A stretch of DNA of 64,000 bases from Desulfoplanes formicivorans (GTDB lineage: Bacteria > Desulfobacterota > Desulfovibrionia > Desulfovibrionales > Desulfomicrobiaceae): positions 1 through 64,000 of the forward strand of contig NZ_BDFE01000006.1 of assembly GCF_001748225.1 (NCBI RefSeq), in the 5' to 3' direction. The notes below the pieces were generated by a model. The model saw only the letters and a program-made list of their open reading frames with translations. It had not been told where the DNA came from and searched no databases. Shown piece after piece: positions 9,372 through 23,126 of this stretch. Every line of letters begins with the position of its first letter. The stretch's first letter is position 1. Position numbers and translations under genes: made by a program.

Positions 9372-9406
9372 AAAAGCCCGGCTGGATTGTTCCTGTCGGG
9401 TTTTTG
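9372..9406 (+). terminator. Decayed copy of the MCP terminator
   Basis: AAAAGCCCGGC is followed by a weakened complementary arm (GTCGGGTTTTT). This is the counterpart of the terminator at 6652-6690 with several changes in the right arm. A hairpin with a T tract is still possible, so it may end transcripts of the second receptor. Confidence 0.6.
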
Positions 9407-9553
9407 GTTTGGGGGAAGAACCAAAAAAATGAACGCTGGCATGGTTGGGGCGGCATCCCCTGCTGCCCTGTGTTCTAACCGCTCAGGGAGATGTGGGCTG
9501 GTGCTCAACAGGGTATGTCTCTGGGTTTGGAAGAGGCCCCTGGGCATACGAAT

Positions 9554-10072
9554 TCATTGGGCCAAAGCCTCGAGGATTGTTCGCATGAAGGCGGGCAGAT
9601 CATCGGGCTTGCGGCTGGTGATCAGGTTGCCGTCCCTGACAACCGGTTCATCCGTCCAATGGGCTCCGGCATGGATCAGATCGTCCTTGATGGCGAAAAA
9701 AGAGGTAACCCGTCGGTTGGCAAGGATGTTGGCCGAAGCGAGCATCCATCCGGCATGGCAGATGGCCGCCACGATTTTGCCGGCATCATGGGCGTCCCGG
9801 ACCAATTGAACCATGGCGGGGTGGCGACGCATGATATCCGGTGCATAGCCTCCCGGAATGACCACGCCGTCAAAATCGGCCATTTTCAGGTTGTTCACCT
9901 CTTCATCGGGTGTTACCGGTATGCCGAATTTGCTGGTGTACCGGGACTCTCCTGCGCCGACGACAACCACCTGGACTCCGGCTTCCTGCAGCCGGTAATA
10001 CGGATACCAGAATTCGAATTCATTATACATGTTTTCAATCAGGATGATGATTCTTTTGCCCTTGAGTTCCAT
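9554..10072 (-). CDS. DJ-1/PfpI family protein
   Basis: The 172-residue protein has the class I glutamine-amidotransferase-like fold of PfpI proteins. The nucleophile elbow A-A-I-C-H-A-G lies near residue 110, D-G-V-V-I-P-G-G near 70 and an early Glu near residue 17, the three positions used by PfpI/YhbO/DJ-1 enzymes. Family members are reported as cysteine peptidases, glyoxalases or deglycases that protect against carbonyl stress. GGAGG eight bases ahead of the ATG supports the start. The gene stands alone. Confidence 0.9.
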   Translation of the reverse strand: MELKGKRIIILIENMYNEFEFWYPYYRLQEAGVQVVVVGAGESRYTSKFGIPVTPDEEVNNLKMADFDGVVIPGGYAPDIMRRHPAMVQLVRDAHDAGKIVAAICHAGWMLASANILANRRVTSFFAIKDDLIHAGAHWTDEPVVRDGNLITSRKPDDLPAFMRTILEALAQ

Positions 10073-10616
10073 GGTGTCCTCCCTGTCTGGTTTGCGTGGT
10101 CATCTGTGCAATTGAAACACAATCCGCTCCGATTTTGACCCTGGCGGACGGATTGCCGTACATCTCACGGATCAATTTGTGGCCTTTTAGCACGATGTTT
10201 CGGTCATGACCAGTGAGCACGTCGTTGGTGTTGCTCATCCGGTGAGGTGGGATGGTAGCCATTCAACGGTGTTTGTTGGCAAAGCAGGAGGGTAGGGAAG
10301 GATGCGCAATCGGCCTACACCAGCGTCAATTCAGTCTTCAGGAGTCTCTGCTCATTTGAATCGACCTGGTTGATTGTCAGGATAGTGGCTTAACTCCGAC
10401 TCCTCAAGTCTGTAGCAGGATCACGTTGTTTGAAATGTGCTCTGGTCCTGTTATCGACTTGATGCGTGACGCCAGGTTGGAAAAGGACTAACATGATGCA
10501 ATTTCAAGTGCTCGGACAGGGAAAAATGCGGATGTGCGCCCTGTTCCGGAGATTCTCGAACCCGGGCTTCATGCATCAGTCCCTTGTATCCACCCCAAAC
10601 CATATTCGTGAGCATC
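10073..10616. other. Intergenic region, no supported gene
   Basis: About 540 bp between divergent genes. A 75-codon frame on the minus strand (10035-10262) runs into the PfpI gene but lacks a ribosome binding site and any recognisable motif. No terminator or RNA gene is evident. Confidence 0.35.
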
Positions 10617-11147
10617 ATGAAAACCAACACTATGGAAAAAGAAATCCACGAACCAGGGCATGATCTGTATCTGGGACACGAAGATCCCACCATCCGGCTG
10701 CTGCACAAAATCATACGCCTTGCGGTCAAGATGCTTGCTGTCCTGATGGTTTTTGTTATTGTCTGGGGCATCGGCGACGTCATCTATGTGCTCTATCAGC
10801 GTCTCACATCCCCGCCGTTTCTCCTGCTCCAGATCAATGACATCCTGGCAACCTTTGGAGCATTTCTGGCGGTGCTCATCGCCATTGAGATCTTTATCAA
10901 CATCAGCATGTATCTGAGCGCCCATGTCATTCCGGTGCGTTTGGTCATTGCCACGGCATTGATGGCCATTGCCCGGAAGGTGATCATCTTTGATTTTGAA
11001 AGCATATCACCCCCGTACCTTTACGGGACAGCAGGTGTCATTCTGGCTCTGGGCATCACCTACTGGTTGATTACCAGGAAGACGACACCCGAACTGTGTG
11101 TCCGGACTGATCAGCGGTCTTCACAGGAAAAAGGCCCTGCAGGATGA
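10617..11147 (+). CDS. PsiE family membrane protein
   Basis: The product of about 176 residues has four hydrophobic helices (about 30-55, 68-92, 102-120, 130-150) and a short charged N-terminus, as in the phosphate-starvation-inducible PsiE family. The stretch A-R-K-V-I-I-F-D-F near residue 120 is typical. The molecular function of PsiE is not known. An upstream in-frame ATG at 10584 would add 11 residues; the ATG at 10617 gives the usual family start, but no strong ribosome binding site decides. Confidence 0.8.
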   Translation: MKTNTMEKEIHEPGHDLYLGHEDPTIRLLHKIIRLAVKMLAVLMVFVIVWGIGDVIYVLYQRLTSPPFLLLQINDILATFGAFLAVLIAIEIFINISMYLSAHVIPVRLVIATALMAIARKVIIFDFESISPPYLYGTAGVILALGITYWLITRKTTPELCVRTDQRSSQEKGPAG

Positions 11148-11341
11148 GTTGAAAAGGAACACGGCTCATCGTATCGCGTATCGAACCACCTGCTGGTTCA
11201 ATCTTCATGAATACGGCCCAGCCCCGCGTCCTTTCCCCTCCCCGGGAGCTGACTTTTTGTATGACAGCCCGGTCCCCCTCTTGACGTTTCATGGGTTCAC
11301 GGGTAGCCGTTCAGATTCTGAACAAACACTGGATTTGCACT

Positions 11342-11686
11342 ATGAACGATGCCACAAACTACAAAATCTACAAAATCCTTGAAGCCAATCCTGAAATCAG
11401 CCAGCGGGAACTGGCCCGCAAACTTGATGTTTCCCTGGGCAAGGCCAACTATTGCCTCAAGGGGTTGGTGGAAAAGGGGCTGATCAAGGTGAGCAGGTTC
11501 TCCAATGCCAAGAACAAGCTGGTCTACCTCTATTTGTTGACCCCCAAAGGCATTGAGCACAAGGCCAAAGTGACCCTGCGGTACCTCAAACGGCGCATGC
11601 AGGAGTATGATGAGCTCAAGGAAGAGATTGCCAGGCTGAGGGAAGAGGTTGCCTGTGAACCCGGTGAAATACGGAAAAAAGACTAG
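11342..11686 (+). CDS. MarR family EPS-associated transcriptional regulator
   Basis: The 114-residue protein has a winged helix (about 5-75) with the family string N-P-E-I-S-Q-R-E-L-A and V-S-L-G-K-A-N-Y-C-L-K, and a coiled-coil tail rich in Glu, Leu and Arg. This is the short MarR-type family found beside exopolysaccharide gene clusters. Here no polysaccharide cluster is adjacent; the nearest glycosyltransferases are 9 kb away. ATG at 11342 gives the standard N-terminus, and an in-frame ATG at 11291 would add 17 unrelated residues. Confidence 0.88.
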   Translation: MNDATNYKIYKILEANPEISQRELARKLDVSLGKANYCLKGLVEKGLIKVSRFSNAKNKLVYLYLLTPKGIEHKAKVTLRYLKRRMQEYDELKEEIARLREEVACEPGEIRKKD

Positions 11687-12029
11687 GATTGGGAATGGTT
11701 GAGATTGAAGGACCTTGGTGTTCGATCGCAACACATTTTCCTTGGTGGGTACGTTTTATGTTGTAGAGCATTATCCATCCGGATCGTTTGAACGGTCTGC
11801 GCATGGTTTGGCCAAGACAGATGTCTCCCTTTTGAGCTTGTCCGTATCTTCCCGGATGATCTTGTCGTGCTGGAGCTGTTCGGGATGCGGGGTTCATGGG
11901 GCTGCCTGATTTTCAACGGTTATTTTCTGCTGGTCTTCCATCGGACATAGGGATAGATGGCCGGTCTTTGAACGGCTGAGCCATGGCTGTTCTGCCTTTG
12001 TATTCCCACAATCTGTTCCGAGGAAGTCT
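11687..12029. other. Intergenic region, nothing recognised
   Basis: About 340 bp between two rightward genes. Open frames here are short, lack ribosome binding sites and match nothing known to me. I see no strong hairpin. Confidence 0.35.
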
Positions 12030-12998
12030 ATGCGCATGTCTCTTTCCCTTGCCCGACGTTGTGTGCAGGCGGGGTTTGTCCTGTTTTGTCTTTGGGTCGG
12101 CTGGCGGTTTTACGGGTTTTATCTCTGGCTCACCGGGGCGTTGGCCGTGATGGTTCCCAGACCCCCGTCAGTGGAGGCCTTTTTGCCCATCAGCGGGCTT
12201 CTGGGATTCAAGTCTTTTGTCCTGACGGGCGAGTTTGATCCCATCCATCCTGCGGGTCTTGTCATTCTTCTTGCTGCCGTGGGTTCTGCCCTTGTTTTTC
12301 GCCGGGCCTTTTGCGGATACGTCTGCCCCATTGGATGTCTGTTTGATGCGGTGCATCGTTTGTCTTCACGCTTTCTTCCCTGTCCGACCCTTCCTTCATG
12401 GCTGGATCTTGGGCTTCGCGGTCTCAAGTATCTTGTGCTGCTGTTTTTCCTGGGCACGATTTTCGGAGCCATGAGCCTGCAGGCGGTGCAGGGATTTCTC
12501 CATTCTCCTTACAACATGCTGGCCGATGTCAACATGCTGGAATTTTTTCTTGATCCCAGTTCCCTTTTCCTTGTGGTTCTGGGCATTCTGGTTGTGGCGT
12601 CCATGTTCATCCCCAGGTTCTGGTGCCGGTATCTCTGTCCCTACGGGGCCCTTGTGGAAGGGGTATCCTGGGCAAGCCCCCTGGCCGTGCACCGCAGGCC
12701 TGATCAATGCGTGCATTGCGGCCAATGCTCCCGGGTCTGTCCCGAGGCCATCAGGGTTGATATCAAGGAGCGGGTCTCTTCTCCCGCCTGCATGCTGTGC
12801 ATGCGCTGTGTGGAGAGCTGTCCGGCACCAAACGCCCTGGATATTCGGGCCGTGTCTCGGTGGCGGGTGAGCGGTTACTGGATTCCCTTAGGCATGGTTG
12901 CGGTGTTTCTCCTTGCCTGGATCACTGCCCTGGCAAGCGGCCACTGGCATACTCAGGTGAGCCCTGACATGGTGCGCATGTTGGTGGAAAAAGGGTGA
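12030..12998 (+). CDS. NapH-like membrane polyferredoxin (4Fe-4S)
   Basis: The 322-residue protein has four or five membrane helices and two cytoplasmic C-x3-C-P motifs (F-C-G-Y-V-C-P-I-G-C near 95 and W-C-R-Y-L-C-P-Y-G-A near 200). Two 4Fe-4S sites follow: C-V-H-C-G-Q-C-S-R-V-C-P near 230 and C-M-L-C-M-R-C-V-E-S-C-P near 255. A last helix closes the protein. This is the NapH/NosR/MauN-type architecture that passes electrons between the quinol pool and periplasmic or cytoplasmic redox partners. No nap, nos or mau gene is next to it, so its partner is unknown. GAGGAAG precedes the ATG at 12030; a second ATG two codons later is possible. Confidence 0.85.
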   Translation: MRMSLSLARRCVQAGFVLFCLWVGWRFYGFYLWLTGALAVMVPRPPSVEAFLPISGLLGFKSFVLTGEFDPIHPAGLVILLAAVGSALVFRRAFCGYVCPIGCLFDAVHRLSSRFLPCPTLPSWLDLGLRGLKYLVLLFFLGTIFGAMSLQAVQGFLHSPYNMLADVNMLEFFLDPSSLFLVVLGILVVASMFIPRFWCRYLCPYGALVEGVSWASPLAVHRRPDQCVHCGQCSRVCPEAIRVDIKERVSSPACMLCMRCVESCPAPNALDIRAVSRWRVSGYWIPLGMVAVFLLAWITALASGHWHTQVSPDMVRMLVEKG

Positions 12999-13140
12999 TT
13001 GCGGGTATCTTTCCTGGCGTGTTACCGGATACACCAGCAGGAGTGCTGCAGGGTTGCGGTTGACCAAGACCGGTCCGGTGTCCGCTCTGATGCTGTCTCG
13101 CAACTCGACAGTTTGTATGGAAAAACAGGGAATTAATTCT

Positions 13141-14193
13141 ATGTCGTTTATTGATCCTGACTCGCATCTGGCCATGATTCGTCACGGGGTGAAGACCGGG
13201 CTGGCTGCCGTGCTGGCCTGCACCATTGCATGGCTTTGTCATTTGGAATTCTCTTATTGGGCAGGCCTTTCGGCCGTGATTGTCATGCAGGTCAATGTGG
13301 CCGATTCCATCCGCATGTGTCTGTACCGCTTTTCCGGCACTGCCGTGGGGGCTTTTATCGGGATGGTGGCCATTGTACTTTTTCCGGAAAACCGGGTGAT
13401 GACCATGGCGGCCCTGTTCTGCTCCGTGGGCTTTTGCGCGTACATGACCCGGTACAGTGCCAGGTATCGTATGGCGGCCATTACCGTGTGCATTGTGGTG
13501 CTGGCCAGTATTGGAGAGGAAAGCCGCCTTGTCTTTGGTATGCTTCGGGTGGTGGAGATCGGTGTGGGAGTTGTTGCCGCCTTTGTGGTGAGCGTCCTGC
13601 TGTGGCCGGTGCGCGCGGGCAATGCCCTTCGGGCACGGCTCAGGAATCGTTTCAACGAGTGCGCTGATGCCTATAAACAGCTGGTGAATGCATTTTTGTC
13701 CCTGCAGACCGAAGTGGATCCCCACCTGTTTGACGGGTTTCTCAGGGATGTTCGCCAGGATCGCAGCCTGTACCAGTCAATGGTCCGTCACGAACGGTGG
13801 ATGTATCATGAAGATGTGGATGTGCTGGGACTCAGGGTGCGCACTCTGGAAACCTGCGGGACCCATCTGCAGACCATGCTCCATGCCCTCAACAGTGTGG
13901 AAGGACAGGGGTATGAGATTATCATGGAACAGGAGCTCCGGGATTTGGTGGCTGCCACCCTGGCCGTCATGGAGTCCATGGGCGCGGGCCATGTGCCTGA
14001 TATGGACGACCTTGCCCGGGCCTTTGACCGGGCCGAAGCTCGCTTGCTGGAATTACGCGAAGGCGGTGCCACCCGGCGATTCCATTTGCAAAAGCTCATT
14101 CAGTTTTTTGCCTTTTACCACGGTACCCGGGCCATAGCCAAAACCATCCTCAATCATGGACGGGAGTTTTCAAGGCTTTCCGCTGCCCAATGA
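13141..14193 (+). CDS. FUSC/aromatic acid exporter family membrane protein
   Basis: The 350-residue product has an N-terminal block of about six closely packed helices (20-165) followed by a long soluble helical region. The pattern F-S-Y-W-A-G-L-S-A-V-I-V-M-Q near residue 38 is characteristic of the FUSC/ArAE (YccS/AaeB-like) exporters, of which this is a short, half-size form. A role in export of aromatic or other toxic acids is inference. ATG at 13141 is preceded by AGGGAA; the frame continues upstream to 13054 without family similarity. Confidence 0.82.
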   Translation: MSFIDPDSHLAMIRHGVKTGLAAVLACTIAWLCHLEFSYWAGLSAVIVMQVNVADSIRMCLYRFSGTAVGAFIGMVAIVLFPENRVMTMAALFCSVGFCAYMTRYSARYRMAAITVCIVVLASIGEESRLVFGMLRVVEIGVGVVAAFVVSVLLWPVRAGNALRARLRNRFNECADAYKQLVNAFLSLQTEVDPHLFDGFLRDVRQDRSLYQSMVRHERWMYHEDVDVLGLRVRTLETCGTHLQTMLHALNSVEGQGYEIIMEQELRDLVAATLAVMESMGAGHVPDMDDLARAFDRAEARLLELREGGATRRFHLQKLIQFFAFYHGTRAIAKTILNHGREFSRLSAAQ

Positions 14194-14329
14194 TGGGTAT
14201 CTGTCTGAAATGCCCCTGGGTGTACCCGGGAAAACAAAGTGGATGGCGGCACAAGGGCATCTTGGAATTATTCTTGCTTTTCCTCACTGATTTGCCTATG
14301 AGTTTGGCGCGTGACTGGAAAGGTTCAGG

Positions 14330-14362
14330 AACGGTTCAGCATGGCTGTTGAGCCGTTTTTTT
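14330..14362 (+). terminator. Probable intrinsic terminator downstream of FUSC gene
   Basis: AACGGTTCA at 14330-14338 pairs with TGAGCCGTT at 14349-14357 (one G-T wobble), and the stem is followed at once by a run of T. It lies 137 bp after the FUSC stop codon and 100 bp before typA. Confidence 0.6.
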
Positions 14363-14461
14363 ATTGGAACCGTTGCGTCACAACGGCCAACAGCATGAAC
14401 AGCCGTGCAAGCGTATCTCTGCAAGTGCGCAGAGTTCACATACAATCAAGGATAGTAGACA

Positions 14462-16309
14462 ATGAATACTTTGAAACAGAATCAGCATATCCGCAATATC
14501 GCCATTATTGCCCATGTTGATCATGGCAAGACCACCCTGGTGGACAACATGTTCAAGCAAAGCGGTGTGTTCCGCGAGGGCCAGGACGTGGACGAACGGG
14601 TCATGGATTCCATGGATCTTGAGCGGGAACGGGGGATCACCATTGCGGCCAAGAACTGTGCGGTCCTGCACGACGGGGTCAAGATCAACATCATCGACAC
14701 CCCTGGCCATGCCGACTTCGGTGGCGAGGTGGAGCGCTCCCTGTCCATGGCCGAGGGCGCCATCCTGTTGGTGGATGCGTCCGAAGGTCCCTTGCCCCAG
14801 ACCCGATTTGTGCTGAAAAAAGCCTTGGAGGCCGGCCTGGCCATTATCGTGTGCATCAACAAGATCGACCGCAAGGACGCCCGGCCAAGCGAAGTTCTTG
14901 ACGAGGTCTATGATCTGCTCATTGATCTGGATGCCTCGGAGGACCAGCTGGATTTTCCCCTTCTTTACACCATCGGCAAGCTCGGGGTGTCCAAGGCTGC
15001 ACCCGAGGATGCCGACGGCGACTTGAGCCTGCTGTTCAAGACCATTGTCAAGGAAGTACCCCCGCCGAGTTATGACGAGCAGGAACCTTTTCAGATGCTG
15101 GTTTCAGATCTTGGCTATTCGGATTATCTGGGTCGCCTGGCCGTGGGCAAGGTGTTCAACGGGGTGGTCAAGTCCAATGAATCCCTGGTCTGCCTGAACG
15201 ATGCCGGAGAGGCTGTTCCCCTGAAGGTTTCCAAACTTCAGGTATACGAAGGCATGGGGTATCAGGAGGTCAAAGAGGTTGGTCCCGGTGATATTGTCGT
15301 GCTTTCGGGGATTGAGGATGTGAAGATCGGCGATACCATCTGCACCAAAGAGCATCCCAAACCGCTGCCCAGGATCACCGTGGACGAGCCCACGGTTTCC
15401 ATGCGTTTTGGCATCAATACCTCGCCCTTTGCCGGACGGGAAGGCAAGCTGGTGCAATCACGGGTTATCCGGGACCGTCTGCTCAAGGAAACCCTGCTCA
15501 ATGTGGCCATCAAGGTGGAGGAGACCGAGGAAAAAGACTCCTTTGTGGTCAAGGGCCGGGGGGAATTTCAGATGGCCATTCTCATCGAGACCATGCGCCG
15601 GGAAGGATTTGAGCTGACCATTGGTCGGCCCGAGGTCATTTTCAAGACCAAGGACGGCAAGCGACAGGAACCCATGGAAAAGGTGTTCATTGACTGCGAG
15701 GAAACCTTCATGGGCGTGGTCACGGAAAAACTGTCCATGCGCAAGGGCAAAATGCTCAACCTGGTCAACAACGGCAAGGGGCGCGTCAGAATGGAGTTTT
15801 CCATTCCTTCCCGAGGCCTTATCGGGTACAGGGATGAGTTTTTGACCGACACCAAGGGGACCGGGATCATGAATTCCCTGTATGCAGGATATGGAGACTA
15901 TTGCGGTGATATTCCGGGACGGTTTTCCGGCGCTCTTGTGGCCGACAGGCAGGGTGTTGCTGTTGCCTATGCCCTGTTCAACCTGGAACCTCGCGGCCGT
16001 CTTTTCTGTGTTCCCGGGGATCCGGTTTATGAAGGAATGATTGTGGGTGAGAACAATCGGGACAACGATATTGACGTGAATCCGTGCAAGACCAAGAAGC
16101 TGACCAATATGCGGGCCTCGGGCAAGGACGATGCCGTGGTACTCACTCCGGTTCTGCCCATGACCCTGGAAAAGGCCATTCATTTCATCAAGGAAGATGA
16201 ATGTGTGGAAGTAACCCCCCAGAGCATCCGCCTGCGCAAGGCCGTGCTCTCGGCTCGGGACAGGCATTCCATGGCCGGGGCGGCCAAGAAAAAGAAGCAG
16301 ATGTCCTGA
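14462..16309 (+). CDS. typA: Translational GTPase TypA/BipA
   Basis: The 615-residue protein has the full translational GTPase set: G1 A-H-V-D-H-G-K-T-T-L near residue 18, switch G-I-T-I near 62, G3 D-T-P-G-H-A-D-F near 80 and G4 N-K-I-D near 135. EF-G-like domains and the TypA-specific C-terminal domain follow. TypA binds the ribosome and supports assembly and growth under stress. AAGGAT before the ATG and the start directly ahead of the G domain fix the start. It faces the PFOR gene, with a terminator between them. Confidence 0.97.
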   Translation: MNTLKQNQHIRNIAIIAHVDHGKTTLVDNMFKQSGVFREGQDVDERVMDSMDLERERGITIAAKNCAVLHDGVKINIIDTPGHADFGGEVERSLSMAEGAILLVDASEGPLPQTRFVLKKALEAGLAIIVCINKIDRKDARPSEVLDEVYDLLIDLDASEDQLDFPLLYTIGKLGVSKAAPEDADGDLSLLFKTIVKEVPPPSYDEQEPFQMLVSDLGYSDYLGRLAVGKVFNGVVKSNESLVCLNDAGEAVPLKVSKLQVYEGMGYQEVKEVGPGDIVVLSGIEDVKIGDTICTKEHPKPLPRITVDEPTVSMRFGINTSPFAGREGKLVQSRVIRDRLLKETLLNVAIKVEETEEKDSFVVKGRGEFQMAILIETMRREGFELTIGRPEVIFKTKDGKRQEPMEKVFIDCEETFMGVVTEKLSMRKGKMLNLVNNGKGRVRMEFSIPSRGLIGYRDEFLTDTKGTGIMNSLYAGYGDYCGDIPGRFSGALVADRQGVAVAYALFNLEPRGRLFCVPGDPVYEGMIVGENNRDNDIDVNPCKTKKLTNMRASGKDDAVVLTPVLPMTLEKAIHFIKEDECVEVTPQSIRLRKAVLSARDRHSMAGAAKKKKQMS

Positions 16310-16383
16310 CAGCAGTTGTGGAAAGCCCCTTTGTTCATCACAGATGGGGCCGGCGGTTCGACAGGACAAGCCATATATGCCAG

Positions 16384-16417
16384 CAAGGGCCGGGGATGTT
16401 CACATCCCCGGCCCTTG
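16384..16417. terminator. Bidirectional terminator between typA and PFOR genes
   Basis: A 15-16-bp perfect stem (CAAGGGCCGGGGATG and its complement) with a tiny loop lies between two converging genes. T-rich bases follow on the plus strand. Confidence 0.85.
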
Positions 16418-16441
16418 TTATTGGTTTATCCGTTGTTCTGG

Positions 16442-20822
<4,381 letters not shown>

Positions 20823-21857
20823 TCAGATCCTGTTTATCCGGTTGAGGATGGCGTCGAGAACCGTGGTCACGTTGATCTCCCGCATGCAGGCAATATCACG
20901 TGAACAGTTTCCCTTGCCGTGCAGCGAACAGGGGGAACAGGGGGTGTTCATGGAGATGACCTTGTCTCTGGGTCCTGACGGATAAAAGCCCCATTGACGA
21001 CAGGTCGGTCCAAACAAGGCCACTACAGGGGTGCCCACTGCCGTACCCAGGTGCATGGGACCGGAATCGCCGGAAACCAGGACCTGGACCTGCTTGAGGA
21101 TGGCCGAGGTCTGGGCGAGATTGGTTTCATTGGTCAGATCCAGATCGGGAAGAGCCGGGGTTGGTTCGCAAGGGTCTGAATCTGGCCGGACAAAGGGAAC
21201 CTCGCTTTGGCCTATGATCAGGGTTTTGATGCCTTTGGCATGCAATCTGGACACAAGCTCGCACCAGTGTTCCCGGGGCCATTGCTTGGCCTTGTGAGTG
21301 GCATACGGGTGAAGGGCAACCAGGGGGTGATCCCCCAGGGGGGCAAGAACCTTCCTGGCCCATGTTTGGTCCTGATCCCGCAAAAAGATGCGTGGGACCA
21401 GCTCCCTGGAGGAGGGAGCTACAGGTTCCCGGGCCAGGCTGTACCGCTGGGGGACATTGATTGCATCCAGTCGTTTTCTGGAAGGTTCATGCCGGAAATA
21501 TTGATACAAACGGCGGGATCCTCGCAGTTTGGGGTATCGGAATACCCGGGATGGCCACATGGCCCCGAGCATGCTCGAACGCAGGGTGCCATGCAGATCA
21601 ATCAGGGGAATGTTGCCGTACCGTTTCCGAAGAAATCCGCAAAAGCGGAGCCATGGCCAGAAAGGCTTTTCCGCCTGGGTCACGGAAATGACATCAATGA
21701 TGGCAGGATGCTCAAGAAGGATGGGCAGCATGGACTGGGTGGTGACAAAGTAAAAGGTCCACCCGTGCTTGCGGTGCCAGTAATCGAGCACACCCGTGGT
21801 CAGGACAATATCGCCGAGATGGCTCAAGCGGATGACAAGAAAAGATGTGTCGGTCAT
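20823..21857 (-). CDS. Glycosyltransferase family 9 (heptosyltransferase-like)
   Basis: The 344-residue protein opens with I-R-L-S-H-L-G-D-I-V-L-T-T-G, the first strand and glycine loop of ADP-heptose:LPS heptosyltransferases. It has V-A-L-H-P-Y-A near 187 and the donor-site signature S-G-D-S-G-P-M-H-L-G-T-A-V-G-T-P near 265, followed by A-L-F-G-P-T. It probably adds a heptose to the lipopolysaccharide core at the inner face of the cytoplasmic membrane. The Cys-rich C-terminus (C-S-P-C-S, then two more Cys) is common in the family. A family 4 glycosyltransferase lies upstream on the same strand. Confidence 0.9.
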   Translation of the reverse strand: MTDTSFLVIRLSHLGDIVLTTGVLDYWHRKHGWTFYFVTTQSMLPILLEHPAIIDVISVTQAEKPFWPWLRFCGFLRKRYGNIPLIDLHGTLRSSMLGAMWPSRVFRYPKLRGSRRLYQYFRHEPSRKRLDAINVPQRYSLAREPVAPSSRELVPRIFLRDQDQTWARKVLAPLGDHPLVALHPYATHKAKQWPREHWCELVSRLHAKGIKTLIIGQSEVPFVRPDSDPCEPTPALPDLDLTNETNLAQTSAILKQVQVLVSGDSGPMHLGTAVGTPVVALFGPTCRQWGFYPSGPRDKVISMNTPCSPCSLHGKGNCSRDIACMREINVTTVLDAILNRINRI

Positions 21858-21995
21858 GGAAGGATGGGTCTATCCGTGGGCTGAAAGGGTTTGTAAGGTT
21901 GGATTGCAGGTGGTTGAATCATAACAATCAGATGACTGCTCGTCGTATCAGGAGATTCAGGAAATAACGAGATCTTTGGTGTCGTGGTGCTGTGT

Positions 21996-23126
21996 TCAGG
22001 GGAGCAGGGAAGTGTAGACGTTCATCATGTTTTTGGCAACCTGGTGCTCATGAAAATGCAAGGCATGCTCATATCCTTTATCCCGCATGGTTGCCGCCAG
22101 GTTGGAATCGTCCAGAACCCGCGCAATGGCCTGGCTGAGTTCATCCACATCGCCCGGAGTGGTGTACAGGCAATGGGGGCCTCCGGCTTCCCGGAAACAG
22201 GAACCCGTGGAGGTAATCACCGGGGTTTTGCTGAACAGGGCTTCCAGGATGGGAATGCCGAAACCTTCAAACAGGGACGGGTACACAAACAGATCGGCCA
22301 TCTGATAGATGCCCGGAAGATCCTTGCCAGGGACCTGGCCCAGCCAGGTGACTTCCTGGTCCAGATGTTCCTGGGCAATGGCCGCATGCAGTCGGGTCAT
22401 GTACCCTCTGTTGCCAGTTCCCACAAGGACCAGGTGTGGTCTGGATTCCCGGGGAATCCGTCCCAGGGCGTGAATCAGGGTGATCACATTCTTGCGTTCG
22501 GCCAGGGAGCCCACATACAGGATGTAGCGCGAGGGCAGGTCGTGTTTTTTTCGGATTGTCTGCCGCGTGTCATCACCAATCCGGTCATAGAATCGCTTGT
22601 CACAGGATTGGTAGACCACCTTGATCTTGTGCTCATCCATGTTGAAAAACTCGATCAGGTCGCGTTTGGTCTGCTGGCTGATGGCGATGATCGTGTCGGA
22701 CCGGGAACAGCTTGACCGGTATTTGGCTGTATACACGGCCACATCAAGCCGGTTGTACAGTTCCGGATGCCTCAGAAAAATGAGATCGTGCATGGTGACC
22801 ACTTTTTTGGTGGTCTGGGGCAGACCATAGGGGATTTCATGGGAAAGCCCGTGAAAAATGTCCAGGGCGTCCCGGGTTGTTTCCCGACCAAGGAGAAAGG
22901 TCCGCCACAAGGGCGCGAGCATCCGGCCTGTGGGAAGCCCTGGAGTGCGCACATGGACATGTTCGCCCGGCTGGAGAATCCCTGAACGGTCCGATGTACG
23001 TGGAGTGTACAGATAGTAGTCGTTTTCCGGAAAATAGGTATGCAAAAGCCGCACGGTGGTCCGGCTGTAATTGCCAAGACCCGTGGCGTTGAGAAAATAT
23101 CGTTTGGCGTCGAATCCGATATGCAT
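21996..23126 (-). CDS. Glycosyltransferase family 4
   Basis: The 376-residue enzyme has the GT-B fold. The N-terminus carries G-L-G-N-Y-S-R near 17; the donor domain contains Y-V-G-S-L-A-E-R-K-N near 208 and the E-x7-E signature in P-S-L-F-E-G-F-G-I-P-I-L-E-A-L near 287. It likely transfers a sugar from a nucleotide donor onto lipopolysaccharide or another surface glycan. The frame is open further upstream, but the conserved family start falls at the ATG at 23126. With the downstream heptosyltransferase-like gene (138 bp away) it forms a small surface-sugar cluster. Confidence 0.9.
   Translation of the reverse strand: MHIGFDAKRYFLNATGLGNYSRTTVRLLHTYFPENDYYLYTPRTSDRSGILQPGEHVHVRTPGLPTGRMLAPLWRTFLLGRETTRDALDIFHGLSHEIPYGLPQTTKKVVTMHDLIFLRHPELYNRLDVAVYTAKYRSSCSRSDTIIAISQQTKRDLIEFFNMDEHKIKVVYQSCDKRFYDRIGDDTRQTIRKKHDLPSRYILYVGSLAERKNVITLIHALGRIPRESRPHLVLVGTGNRGYMTRLHAAIAQEHLDQEVTWLGQVPGKDLPGIYQMADLFVYPSLFEGFGIPILEALFSKTPVITSTGSCFREAGGPHCLYTTPGDVDELSQAIARVLDDSNLAATMRDKGYEHALHFHEHQVAKNMMNVYTSLLP

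Noticed and set aside
9401-9427. TTTTTGGTT and AACCAAAAA as a terminator for the PfpI gene
   Set aside because: The T run is on the wrong side of the stem for leftward transcription and the stem is AT-rich.
10035-10262. A 75-codon minus-strand frame overlapping the start of the PfpI gene
   Set aside because: It lacks a ribosome binding site and ends inside the PfpI gene in another frame. I see no similarity to a known family.
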